NCBI GenBank assembly: GCA_965247225.1
Contig: CBDFGT010000003.1
Span: 62,001 to 126,000 of the forward strand
Length of the DNA: 64,000 nucleotides
Source of the DNA: CBDFGT01 sp965247225
GTDB lineage: Bacteria; Pseudomonadota; Alphaproteobacteria; Rhizobiales; Rhizobiaceae
Direction: 5' to 3'
Positions within the stretch are counted from its first letter, which is position 1; each line of letters starts with the position of its first letter. The notes below the pieces were generated by a model. It saw only the letters and a list, made by a program, of their open reading frames with translations. It was not told the origin of the DNA and made no database searches. Shown here in pieces: positions 42,543-49,936 of this stretch. A program made the position numbers and the translations under genes.

Positions 42543-43793
42543 TCAGATCTGCCAAAGAGTCGATACAGGGGCTGCAAGAAGCCGTTCCGAAAACGGTGTG
42601 ATCTGGTTATGATCATGCAGGAGAATGCCGCGCACAAACCTGTCGCCCACCGCTTCCTGCAATTTTCGCAAACCGCGAAAATCGTCCGCCCGTACAGTTG
42701 TGGCAGCCTTGACCTCAATGCCAACAACGCGGCCTGCCCTATCCTCGACAACAAGATCAACCTCGTCCTGATCCTTGGTCCTGAAATGTGAAAAGGTCAG
42801 GCGACGATCAGACCACGCAGAAATTTTCAGCACTTCGGACACGACAAAACTTTCCAGCAAGGGGCCAAATCTGGTTTTGTCGAGCAGAAAGGCCGACGCA
42901 TCGGCCATCCGCAAGACCGACAACAGACCCGAGTCCAAAAAATGAAGTTTTGGCGTTTTTACGAGTCTGCTCAGATGGTTGCCGGACCATGGCGGCAGGC
43001 TTCGAACCAGAAACAGTCGTTCCAGAATGTTGACATATTTTTGGGCGGTAACCCCGGTCAAACCAAGGGCAGCGCCGAAACTTGCATGATTGACCAACTG
43101 ACCGGCATGCTCGGCAAGAACATGGGCCAGCCGTGGCAAGCGGTCCAACTGGTCGATATTGGCAATATCACGGACATCCCTGTCCAGTATCAGGGCAAGA
43201 TAGTCCTCCAGCCATGCTGCATGGCGTTCCGGATTTGAGCGTCGCAGCGCTTCAGGATAGCCTCCACGCATAACAATGTTCATCAACGCATCCCCTGTTG
43301 TAGCCTGCCCTTGCAATCGGAAGGGAGAGGCTGAAAACATGGTGTCGATAAAGGCTCCGGGGCCAGACAGGAGTTCAGCTTGCGCAAAGGGCAGCAAGGG
43401 CAGGACAGCCATGCGACCGGCCAGTGAATCGGCGACTTTGGGTAAAGTGGCCAGATTGGCCGATCCCGTCAGGAGAAACCGCCCTGAACGTGGATCACGA
43501 TCAACGCTTTCCTTGATTGCCAGCAGCAATTCCGGCGCACGCTGGATTTCATCAATGACGGCTTTGTCCAAGCCTCGCACAAAGCCGACGGGATCAAACT
43601 GTGCTGCAGCCAGCGTTCCGGAATCATCCAGCGTCAGAAAGGGTCTGTCAGCGGCCTCAAACTGACGCGCAAGTGTGGTTTTACCGGCCTGTCGTGGCCC
43701 TGATATCAGCACAACGCGTGTATCCGCCATAGACGTGGCGACACGCTGGCAGAGCTTTCGGCCTATAACGGGTTGCATGCTTGTTCTGGACAT
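42543..43793 (-). CDS. AAA-family ATPase with DUF4143 domain
   Basis: A 416-residue ATP-binding protein of the AAA_14/DUF4143 type. Walker A is LISGPRQAGKTTLARQF (about residues 30-46), Walker B KAVIDEIQRAPELLLAIK (about 77-94), with GRFLLTGSANLATLPKV following. The C-terminal DUF4143 part has FRTKDQDEVDLVVEDRAGRV and VGIEVKAATTVRADDFRGL, which contains a D-x(n)-E-x-K nuclease-like pattern. Cellular role is unknown. Four regularly spaced repeats lie directly upstream and may control it. Base composition is similar to neighbours. Confidence 0.85.
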   Translation of the reverse strand: MSRTSMQPVIGRKLCQRVATSMADTRVVLISGPRQAGKTTLARQFEAADRPFLTLDDSGTLAAAQFDPVGFVRGLDKAVIDEIQRAPELLLAIKESVDRDPRSGRFLLTGSANLATLPKVADSLAGRMAVLPLLPFAQAELLSGPGAFIDTMFSASPFRLQGQATTGDALMNIVMRGGYPEALRRSNPERHAAWLEDYLALILDRDVRDIANIDQLDRLPRLAHVLAEHAGQLVNHASFGAALGLTGVTAQKYVNILERLFLVRSLPPWSGNHLSRLVKTPKLHFLDSGLLSVLRMADASAFLLDKTRFGPLLESFVVSEVLKISAWSDRRLTFSHFRTKDQDEVDLVVEDRAGRVVGIEVKAATTVRADDFRGLRKLQEAVGDRFVRGILLHDHNQITPFSERLLAAPVSTLWQI

Positions 43794-43813
43794 GGTTTTT
43801 GATAGCAGATTTC

Positions 43814-43893
43814 CCGACCAAATTAAAGTGGAATCCCGACCAATCTAAATTATAAATCCGACCAATCTAAATTCAAATGCCGACCAATCTAAA
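43814..43893. repeat. Four direct repeats with 22-bp period
   Basis: CCGACCAATCTAAA (first copy CCGACCAAATTAAA) begins at 43814, 43836, 43858 and 43880, exactly 22 bp apart, about two helical turns. The array lies 20-100 bases before the AAA/DUF4143 start and ends 10 bases before the DUF6456 stop. It looks like an iteron array for a regulator binding one face of the DNA. Confidence 0.65.
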
Positions 43894-43902
43894 GCATGGA
43901 TG

Positions 43903-44673
43903 TCACAGGTCCGGGCGATAGCCATCCTCGCCCCAGTGGTGGACACGGTTTTTTGCACCAGGAACCGGGGGATGATAGTGTCTGTGCAGGGCCAGAAGTG
44001 CTGTGCGCACCATCAGCTTGGCCGAGCGTACCGGCCATTGGCGCTCCTGCTCCACGGTTTCCAGCCCTTTGGAAAAACAGCAGACATCGAGGGCCACACC
44101 TGCCAGTTCCGGCCCCATGGCATCTACCGCCTTGTTGATGCGCATGCGGGCCGCCATGGCTGTATCGCTCAGGTCTCCCGCCCTCACCAGCCCGCCTTTG
44201 CTTTTGCTTGAAAGCTGCGGCTCGTAGCTTTGGGTGATGCGCGGCTGCAACTGCGCCTTCCTGAAATCGGCTGCCAGCCGTTCCCCGGCCTCCAGCGCAT
44301 CTGCTGGCAGAAAGGGCTGGCCCTTGCGGTCTTTCAGACGGGCAATAGCGCCAAGCGGGGATTCGACTGCATTGAGCAGGACCGTTTGCACCTGCCCGTC
44401 GACCAGACCGCTGGTCAGCTCGCGCACCTGATGCTGCGCCTGGAAAGCCTCCTGGCTGTCCGCGACCTGCATGCGGCGCAGGAATGCCTTGCCAGCGGCC
44501 GTTATGGTCACCTGTGGCCCTGCAGACGTGACAAGGCCCAAAATCCGGGCCTGACTCAAGCAGGAAAGATCAAGACCGGCACTTGCGGTGCCCGCCTCCG
44601 GTCGGCTCAGCACATGGCGCAGCAACCGTGCCATCTTTTTGCACTCTGCCTCTGTCAGCAAGGGTTCACGCAT
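43903..44673 (-). CDS. DUF6456-domain protein
   Basis: A 256-residue protein. The N-terminus CKKMARLLRHVLSRPEAG and a winged-helix-like segment (ARILGLVTSAGPQVTITAAG) suggest nucleic-acid binding; the C-terminal half (ESPLGAIARLKDRKGQPFLP, EAGERLAADFRKAQLQPRIT, DVCCFSKGLETVEQERQWPV) is the DUF6456 domain seen in rhizobia. The ATG at 44673 overlaps the end of the DnaA-like HTH gene by eight bases, so the two are co-translated. Function is unknown. Confidence 0.8.
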   Translation of the reverse strand: MREPLLTEAECKKMARLLRHVLSRPEAGTASAGLDLSCLSQARILGLVTSAGPQVTITAAGKAFLRRMQVADSQEAFQAQHQVRELTSGLVDGQVQTVLLNAVESPLGAIARLKDRKGQPFLPADALEAGERLAADFRKAQLQPRITQSYEPQLSSKSKGGLVRAGDLSDTAMAARMRINKAVDAMGPELAGVALDVCCFSKGLETVEQERQWPVRSAKLMVRTALLALHRHYHPPVPGAKNRVHHWGEDGYRPDL

Positions 44674-45127
44674 GGTCACTGCCTCCGCTTGCGGAAAACA
44701 CCGAGAGGACCATGCGCTCGACGCCTGCAATGAACCGGTCAAAATGCCGGTCATCGCGGCGGTCTTCCACCACATGGCAGGCATAGGAAACGGTTGTGCG
44801 GTCGCGGCCCAGAGCCGCGCCAATGTCCGCCATCGACATGCGCAGGGTGACATGGCTGACATACATGGCAATCTGGCGCACATGGCAGCGTGTCCGGCGC
44901 AGGTCGCGCCCTGCCAGATCGCTCTCGCCCAGAAGCTGAAGCAATTCGGCGACCAGCTGCTGGATGATGCAGCAGGTGTTGCGCGCCGATGTCATGCGTC
45001 CCGAATCACCGGCAACAGGAATGCCCGGAACCCGGAATGGCCGTTTCTGGCCGGATACGGCTTTCTGCTGCAGGCGTTTTCGCGGTTTCCGGTCAGGCAG
45101 GGATAGGTCTTCGCTGTCAGATATCAT
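44666..45127 (-). CDS. DnaA domain-IV-like helix-turn-helix protein
   Basis: A 153-residue protein whose centre resembles the DNA-binding C-terminal domain of DnaA: CHVRQIAMYVSHVTLRMSMA and DIGAALGRDRTTVSYACHVV. No ATPase domain is present, so it is not the replication initiator itself. AGGAGG precedes the ATG at 45127. Pairs of this gene with DUF6456 near mucR are common in rhizobia. A role in transcription or chromosome biology is inferred only. Confidence 0.8.
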   Translation of the reverse strand: MISDSEDLSLPDRKPRKRLQQKAVSGQKRPFRVPGIPVAGDSGRMTSARNTCCIIQQLVAELLQLLGESDLAGRDLRRTRCHVRQIAMYVSHVTLRMSMADIGAALGRDRTTVSYACHVVEDRRDDRHFDRFIAGVERMVLSVFSASGGSDHA

Positions 45128-45283
45128 GTTTGGCCTCCTTTTTAGGATTTTATTCATACACCCTGAGGAAAGCAAGTGGATTTATCCATACGCTTTTCCG
45201 CAACCAAACATTGTTTTTGTTTCATTTTTTATGAAGATCTCATCTTTTTATGGGATTTTTTTCCTCTTTTTGTTTCACGCGCA

Positions 45284-45315
45284 CAAAAAAACCGGACCGC
45301 ATGGTTGCGGTCCGG
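45284..45315 (-). terminator. Intrinsic terminator of mucR
   Basis: On the minus strand CCGGACCGCA pairs with TGCGGTCCGG around a 4-base loop and is followed by seven T. It lies 35 bases after the mucR stop and separates it from the DnaA-like HTH gene. Confidence 0.85.
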
Positions 45316-45349
45316 CGTTTCCTTGGCACGACAGCTATGTGTGAAAGGC

Positions 45350-45787
45350 TCAGGCGGCCTTGGAACGGCGCTTGCGGCGCTGTCCCAGACCCATTTCCTT
45401 GGCCAGACGCGACCGCGCTTCGGCATAGGCCGGGGCGACCATCGGATAGTCCGGAGCCAAATCCCACTTTTCGCGGTACTCTTCGGGTGACAGGCTGTGA
45501 TGGGTCATCAGGTGACGCTTCAGCGACTTGAAGGTGCCGCCACATTCCAGACATGTCAGTTGCTCATCCTGCAAGGACTTGCGCACGGACACTGCAGGTT
45601 TCTGCTTCTCCACAACAGCGGCAACAGGGGTTGCAACTGACGTATTGCTCAAGGCTGCATGCACATCCGCGATCAGACCCGTCAGATCACTGACAGGAAC
45701 AACGTGGTTGCTGACATAGGCTGAAACAATATCAGCCGTCAGCTCCACCAGAAGATCGTGACTTCCGGCATTGACAAATTCATTCAT
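45350..45787 (-). CDS. mucR: MucR/Ros-family zinc-finger transcriptional regulator
   Basis: A 145-residue regulator of the MucR/Ros family. The C2H2-type zinc finger is LTCLECGGTFKSLKRHLMTH (about residues 78-97), followed by SLSPEEYREKWDLAPDYPMV and a basic tail GLGQRRKRRSKA. The N-terminal part mediates oligomerisation in homologues. Such proteins silence AT-rich and virulence or exopolysaccharide genes. The ATG at 45787 begins the conserved region; a longer frame upstream is spurious. It has its own terminator and a long AT-rich promoter region. Confidence 0.93.
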   Translation of the reverse strand: MNEFVNAGSHDLLVELTADIVSAYVSNHVVPVSDLTGLIADVHAALSNTSVATPVAAVVEKQKPAVSVRKSLQDEQLTCLECGGTFKSLKRHLMTHHSLSPEEYREKWDLAPDYPMVAPAYAEARSRLAKEMGLGQRRKRRSKAA

Positions 45788-46326
45788 TTCATACTCCTGT
45801 TCGACTGGTTCGCCCCAAACCCTGATTAAAAACAAGGCATTAACCCAGCAAAGCATACCCCTTGCAAACCATTTTGCCGCCTCGCGACTGAACGCAGATG
45901 CTACCCCTAGAACCTGACAGGCAAACTGGCACACAAGGAATTTGATCGAATAACATGTAATGCAACCGATACACAGCTTGCCTGATGCTAACACACAGAC
46001 TGTGTCTCTGGCCTATACAGCGCAATATTCTATTGAATTACACATAATCGAAATCAAAACTCTACCAAACTTGAAATAACACTCTTCAAATAAAAGTCCA
46101 GCCGTATTTTACTCTTTTATTCTCCCAAAGGCGCTTTTTGCAGGTTTTTGAACCTTGCCTGCGACCCGGAACGTCAAAATTCAAGCATTCTACGCTGTTT
46201 TATTAGAAAAAGCCTCACATTATAGTAAGTTGTATACAATTTTCAGAAGACATATTTGCAGACGCCGCAGGAATGTGTGTATTTCTCAAACGGGTCTTGC
46301 GTCTGCGGAATTCTGTGCCTGCAAGC
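45788..46326. other. AT-rich intergenic region upstream of mucR
   Basis: About 540 bases, AT-rich, with no credible gene. It contains the mucR promoter and T-rich tracts that MucR-type proteins could bind for autoregulation. The right part follows the mrpG stop and shows no clear terminator. Confidence 0.4.
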
Positions 46327-46683
46327 CTATCCGTGCTGATGCCGTTCATTCCGTTTTTTTTCAGAGTATTCATTGACAACGCTGGTCTTGTCCAGCGGAA
46401 AACCGGCTTTCAGGGATGCGCGGGCGAGCAAATGCGCCGCAACGGGGGCGGTGAGAAGGAAGAACAACACACCGGCAAGCGCCCGCAGCGCCGGTGCCAG
46501 ATCGGACGCATGCAGGCTGGCCGCCAGAAGGATCAGCCCCGAGCCAACGGTTCCGGCCTTGGAGGCGGCATGCATGCGGGTATAGACATCCGGCAGGCGC
46601 AGGAGGCCGAGCGATGCGGTGAGTGTGAAAAAGCCACCGCCCAGAAGCAGGCCTGCGGTGAGAATGGCCCAGAGAAACTCCAT
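46327..46683 (-). CDS. mrpG: Monovalent cation/proton antiporter subunit G
   Basis: A 118-residue subunit of the Mrp (Mnh/Pha) Na+/H+ or K+/H+ antiporter, with three helices and the signature GLLRLPDVYTRMHAASKAGT. It is the last gene of a seven-gene operon, overlapping mrpF by one base. The C-terminal 20 residues are hydrophilic. Confidence 0.93.
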   Translation of the reverse strand: MEFLWAILTAGLLLGGGFFTLTASLGLLRLPDVYTRMHAASKAGTVGSGLILLAASLHASDLAPALRALAGVLFFLLTAPVAAHLLARASLKAGFPLDKTSVVNEYSEKKRNERHQHG

Positions 46684-47042
46684 TATCGCGATCTCCTGCT
46701 TTTCGCCGCCCTGGCGGGGCGTTTGTGCGCAGCTGCGGGCTTTGCCGGCGGTTTTTCTGCCTGTTCAGGGCCGTGGCTGACGATATAACGGGCAAAGGCA
46801 ATGGTGGCCAGAAAGCCCGCCAGACCAAGGGCCACGGCAATATCGATATAGAAGGTAAACCCGGTCCGTATGGCAAAGACCGCAATGAACCCGATGGCAA
46901 TTGCGACCATCATATCGAGTGCGACCACCCGGTCAGGCAGTGTCGGCCCCACCACGACACGCATGGCCGCCACCAGCAGGGCCAGTGAAAGGGCAACAAG
47001 TGCTGCAAGACTGGCCGTGTCCACAATCATTTCCGGTGTCAT
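46683..47042 (-). CDS. mrpF: Monovalent cation/proton antiporter subunit F
   Basis: A 119-residue subunit with three helices and the family core VVGPTLPDRVVALDMMVAIA plus FYIDIAVALGLAGFLATIAF. A basic Pro/Ala-rich tail (about 25 residues) extends beyond the usual end. The ATG at 47042 overlaps the mrpE stop by four bases, so a longer upstream reading is rejected. Confidence 0.92.
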   Translation of the reverse strand: MTPEMIVDTASLAALVALSLALLVAAMRVVVGPTLPDRVVALDMMVAIAIGFIAVFAIRTGFTFYIDIAVALGLAGFLATIAFARYIVSHGPEQAEKPPAKPAAAHKRPARAAKSRRSR

Positions 47043-47524
47043 CGCACAAAAGCCTCCATGATGCGGCGCTCGAAGCCTTCGGCAATGTCGCGCCTTGCCC
47101 GGGCAACATCCCCGCAATCCATGGCGTGGACAAAGAGCGTCCTGCCATCGGCCGAAACATCAACCGACAGGGTTCCGGGCGTCAGCGTGATGAGATTGGC
47201 CAGAAGCGTGATCTCAAAGTCGCGCGTCACCTGCAACGGACAGGCGAAGATTCCCGGGCGCAGACCCATATCCGGCGACAGGACCAGATGCGTGACTTTC
47301 CACGCCGAAAGGCCCAGTTCCCTGACAAACAGGAAAAACAGCGGCACGACACCCCAGGTTGGACGAATGGTCCTGTCCTGCAGTTCATGGCGCACGATGA
47401 AAATACACAGGAAGGCCAGAACCAGTCCGAGCGCGGCATTGAGAATGGTGAAGGAACCGGTCACACCGATCCAGATGAGGGTGAATATCAGCGCCATGCC
47501 CCACCGGCCTGTCAGTCTGCTCAT
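47039..47524 (-). CDS. mrpE: Monovalent cation/proton antiporter subunit E
   Basis: A 161-residue subunit with two N-terminal helices and the MrpE pattern LTLTPGTLSVDVSADGRTLF and HAMDCGDVARARRDIAEGFE. It is needed for complex assembly in homologues. Four-base overlaps join it to mrpD and mrpF. Confidence 0.92.
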   Translation of the reverse strand: MSRLTGRWGMALIFTLIWIGVTGSFTILNAALGLVLAFLCIFIVRHELQDRTIRPTWGVVPLFFLFVRELGLSAWKVTHLVLSPDMGLRPGIFACPLQVTRDFEITLLANLITLTPGTLSVDVSADGRTLFVHAMDCGDVARARRDIAEGFERRIMEAFVR

Positions 47525-49125
47525 GGTGTTGCTCCCTGTTGTGCGGCATCGGGAAAGACCGAGTGCACATAGGCCGACGGGTCGATCAGGCTTTCAGCGG
47601 CCCTTTGTGCCAGCACCAGCAATGGTTCGGGATAAAGGCCGATGGCGATGATCATCGCGACCAGGGCCATGAGCGGGGAAAGCTCCCCCGCAGAAAGCCT
47701 TGCAGGCGGGACAGCCAGTGCCGGCGCGGCCGTTTGCGGCCCATTGCGCCAGAACGCATGGGAAAACACGCGGACAACCGCAATCAGGGTCAGGAATCCG
47801 GTTGAAAGGAGGGCGAATGCCAGGCCGGAATGGCCTGTTTCAAGGGCGGCCTTCACCAGCATGACCTTTGGCCAGAAGCCGGAAAACGGCGGCAGGCCCG
47901 ACACGGCGCAAACAAGGACCAGCGCAAGGGCGGTCAAAAGCGGGCTGGCCTTCATCAGTCCGCCAAGATCATGCAGCGACCATGAGCCCGACAGACGGAA
48001 CATCTGGCCTGCCAGCAGGTAAAGTGCGGTCATGGTGAGCATGGAATGCAGGCTGTAGGTGATGGCACCGGCAAGAGCATGACTGCTGCCGATGGCAAGG
48101 CCTGCCAGAATGCTGCCGATACCGGCAATGACCAGATAGCCGAGCAGCCGCCGGATATCGCCCTGTGCCAGTGCGCCGAATGCACCTGTCAGCATGGTAG
48201 CCGCAGCCACGACCGCCACCAGCGGTGACAGCAGGCTGCCCTGCCCGGAGAGCAGCATGATGTGCGTGCGCAGCAGCGCATAGATGCCGACCTTGGTCAA
48301 AAGGCCGGCAAACAGGGCGGCAACGACGATCTGCGGCGTGTGATAGGAGGCGGGCAGCCAGGCATTGACCGGAAAGGCCGCCGCCTTCATGCCAAAGGCC
48401 AGAAGATACAGCATGGCCAGTGTCATCAGCGGTGCCGACGCCCCCATCTCCCTGGCCTTCAGGGCAATATCGGCCATGTTGAGCGTTCCGAACATCGCGT
48501 AGAGAAGGCCGGTTGCAATCAGAAACAGCGTGGTGGCAATGAGATTGAGGATGGCATATTTCAGTGTGCCGTCCAGCTGCCGGGGCTCCGACCCCAGAAC
48601 CAGCAGGCCGAAAGAGGCAATCAGCAGCACTTCAAACCAGACATAGAGATTGAAAATATCGCCGGTCAGGAAGGCCCCGGACATGCCGGCCATCAGCAAC
48701 AGCAGGAAGGGATAGAAGCCGTAGCGGCGGCGGGTATCATCTGCGTCGCGAACCGAACAGAGGCCGACCAGCAGCGCCACGACAGAAGAGACGGCTGCAA
48801 AAAGGGCTCCGGTCATATCCACCGTGAAGGCAATGCCAAAGGGGGGCAGCCAGCGCCCCATGACCATGGTCACCGGCCCGCCGTCACTGACGGCCCCGAG
48901 GAGCACGAGGTTGATCACCAGCAGGCCCGCAAGGGCCAGAATGGCCATCACCGGCTGTGCCCGCGTGGCATTGCGAAACAGCAGCAGCAGGGCACCGGCC
49001 CCCAGACACCAGACAACCGGAAGGATGGTGATGGCCTGCACAGATGCGGGCGGCTGCAGCACCAGCGCCTGCGACAGGTCGATGGCAGATGCCGGTGCGG
49101 CAGAAAAGAGGGCGGCACCTACCAT
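47521..49125 (-). CDS. mrpD: Monovalent cation/proton antiporter subunit D
   Basis: A 534-residue, 14-helix subunit related to the proton-pumping NuoL/M/N proteins. Key pieces are FLTGDIFNLYVWFEVLLIAS with the conserved Glu, AFGMKAAAFPVNAWLPASYH with the Lys, and ALAQGDIRRLLGYLVIAGIG. The first 35 residues look like an added signal-like segment (FSAAPASAIDL), longer than in many homologues; a later start cannot be excluded. It overlaps mrpC by seven bases. Confidence 0.92.
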   Translation of the reverse strand: MVGAALFSAAPASAIDLSQALVLQPPASVQAITILPVVWCLGAGALLLLFRNATRAQPVMAILALAGLLVINLVLLGAVSDGGPVTMVMGRWLPPFGIAFTVDMTGALFAAVSSVVALLVGLCSVRDADDTRRRYGFYPFLLLLMAGMSGAFLTGDIFNLYVWFEVLLIASFGLLVLGSEPRQLDGTLKYAILNLIATTLFLIATGLLYAMFGTLNMADIALKAREMGASAPLMTLAMLYLLAFGMKAAAFPVNAWLPASYHTPQIVVAALFAGLLTKVGIYALLRTHIMLLSGQGSLLSPLVAVVAAATMLTGAFGALAQGDIRRLLGYLVIAGIGSILAGLAIGSSHALAGAITYSLHSMLTMTALYLLAGQMFRLSGSWSLHDLGGLMKASPLLTALALVLVCAVSGLPPFSGFWPKVMLVKAALETGHSGLAFALLSTGFLTLIAVVRVFSHAFWRNGPQTAAPALAVPPARLSAGELSPLMALVAMIIAIGLYPEPLLVLAQRAAESLIDPSAYVHSVFPDAAQQGATP

Positions 49126-49496
49126 GTGGTTGGCGGCATGGCCTGCCCCTCCGGCTCTGCGCTGCGCATCTCATCGGTATTGTCGGTTTTCAGATCCTGA
49201 AACGTTCGCCAGGTCAGGACCAGAAGAAAGGCGAAAAACGAAAAGGAAATCACAATGGCTGTCAGGATCAGGGCCTGTGGCAGCGGATTGGCGGCAGCCG
49301 CCGACAGGGTGGTGTCCCCGCCTGCCATAATGGGCGGAATATCGCGGGTGATGCGGCCCGACACGAACAGCAACAGATTGACGGCATTGCCCAGAACCGC
49401 GAGGCCCAGAAGCATGCGGACAGAGTGTTTCGACAGCATCAGATAGATGGCGACGGCAAAGAATATGCCCACAAGCAGCGACATGACCATTTCCAT
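49119..49496 (-). CDS. mrpC: Monovalent cation/proton antiporter subunit C
   Basis: A 125-residue NuoK-like subunit with three helices: VGIFFAVAIYLMLSKHSVRM, LLGLAVLGNAVNLLLFVSG and ALILTAIVISFSFFAFLLVL. It overlaps mrpB by one base and mrpD by seven. The C-terminus is hydrophilic. Confidence 0.92.
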   Translation of the reverse strand: MEMVMSLLVGIFFAVAIYLMLSKHSVRMLLGLAVLGNAVNLLLFVSGRITRDIPPIMAGGDTTLSAAAANPLPQALILTAIVISFSFFAFLLVLTWRTFQDLKTDNTDEMRSAEPEGQAMPPTTW

Positions 49497-49936
49497 CAGC
49501 CGTCCTCCCTTTCTTCCAGCGCCAGCGCAATGGAGGTGATGGAGCCGACAACGACCAGATAGACACCCAGATCAAACAGCATGGGCGTGGAAAGCGGCAC
49601 TTCTGTGCCAAAGATCTGCGGATAGACCCACAGGCCGGTCATGAACGGCACCCCGGCAGGCATGGACACAAGCCCTGCCAGCAATGACACGAGAAGGCCG
49701 ATGGCGGCAATGCCAAGCGGCTGGATTTTCAAAGCCCGGCGCACCGAGGACACACCGCCCGAAATGCCGAGGATCGCAAGGGCGCAGACCGCGATCAGGC
49801 CGCCGATAAAGCCGCCGCCGGGCAGATTATGGCCGCGCAACAGCACAAAAATCGAAAACAGCAGCATGAGGCTGACCAGAAACGGGGCCATGGAGCGGAA
49901 AAGCACTGTGTTCATACGCCGGTCTGCAGGTTTCAT
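49496..49936 (-). CDS. mrpB: Monovalent cation/proton antiporter subunit B
   Basis: A 146-residue MnhB-domain subunit with four helices, including LLFSIFVLLRGHNLPGGGFI and FDLGVYLVVVGSITSIALAL. It is a separate gene here rather than fused to mrpA as in some species. Depending on whether the mrpA frameshift is real, mrpA ends either four bases before it or overlapping its start. Confidence 0.92.
   Translation of the reverse strand: MKPADRRMNTVLFRSMAPFLVSLMLLFSIFVLLRGHNLPGGGFIGGLIAVCALAILGISGGVSSVRRALKIQPLGIAAIGLLVSLLAGLVSMPAGVPFMTGLWVYPQIFGTEVPLSTPMLFDLGVYLVVVGSITSIALALEEREDG

Noticed and set aside
42543..43793. AAA/DUF4143 ATPase as a toxin-antitoxin component
   Set aside because: No small partner gene is next to it; the neighbouring genes are ordinary chromosomal ones.
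48262..49200. 312-codon plus-strand open frame opposite mrpD
   Set aside because: It is rich in Gln, Gly, His and Arg with no domain, a typical reverse-strand shadow of a membrane-protein gene.
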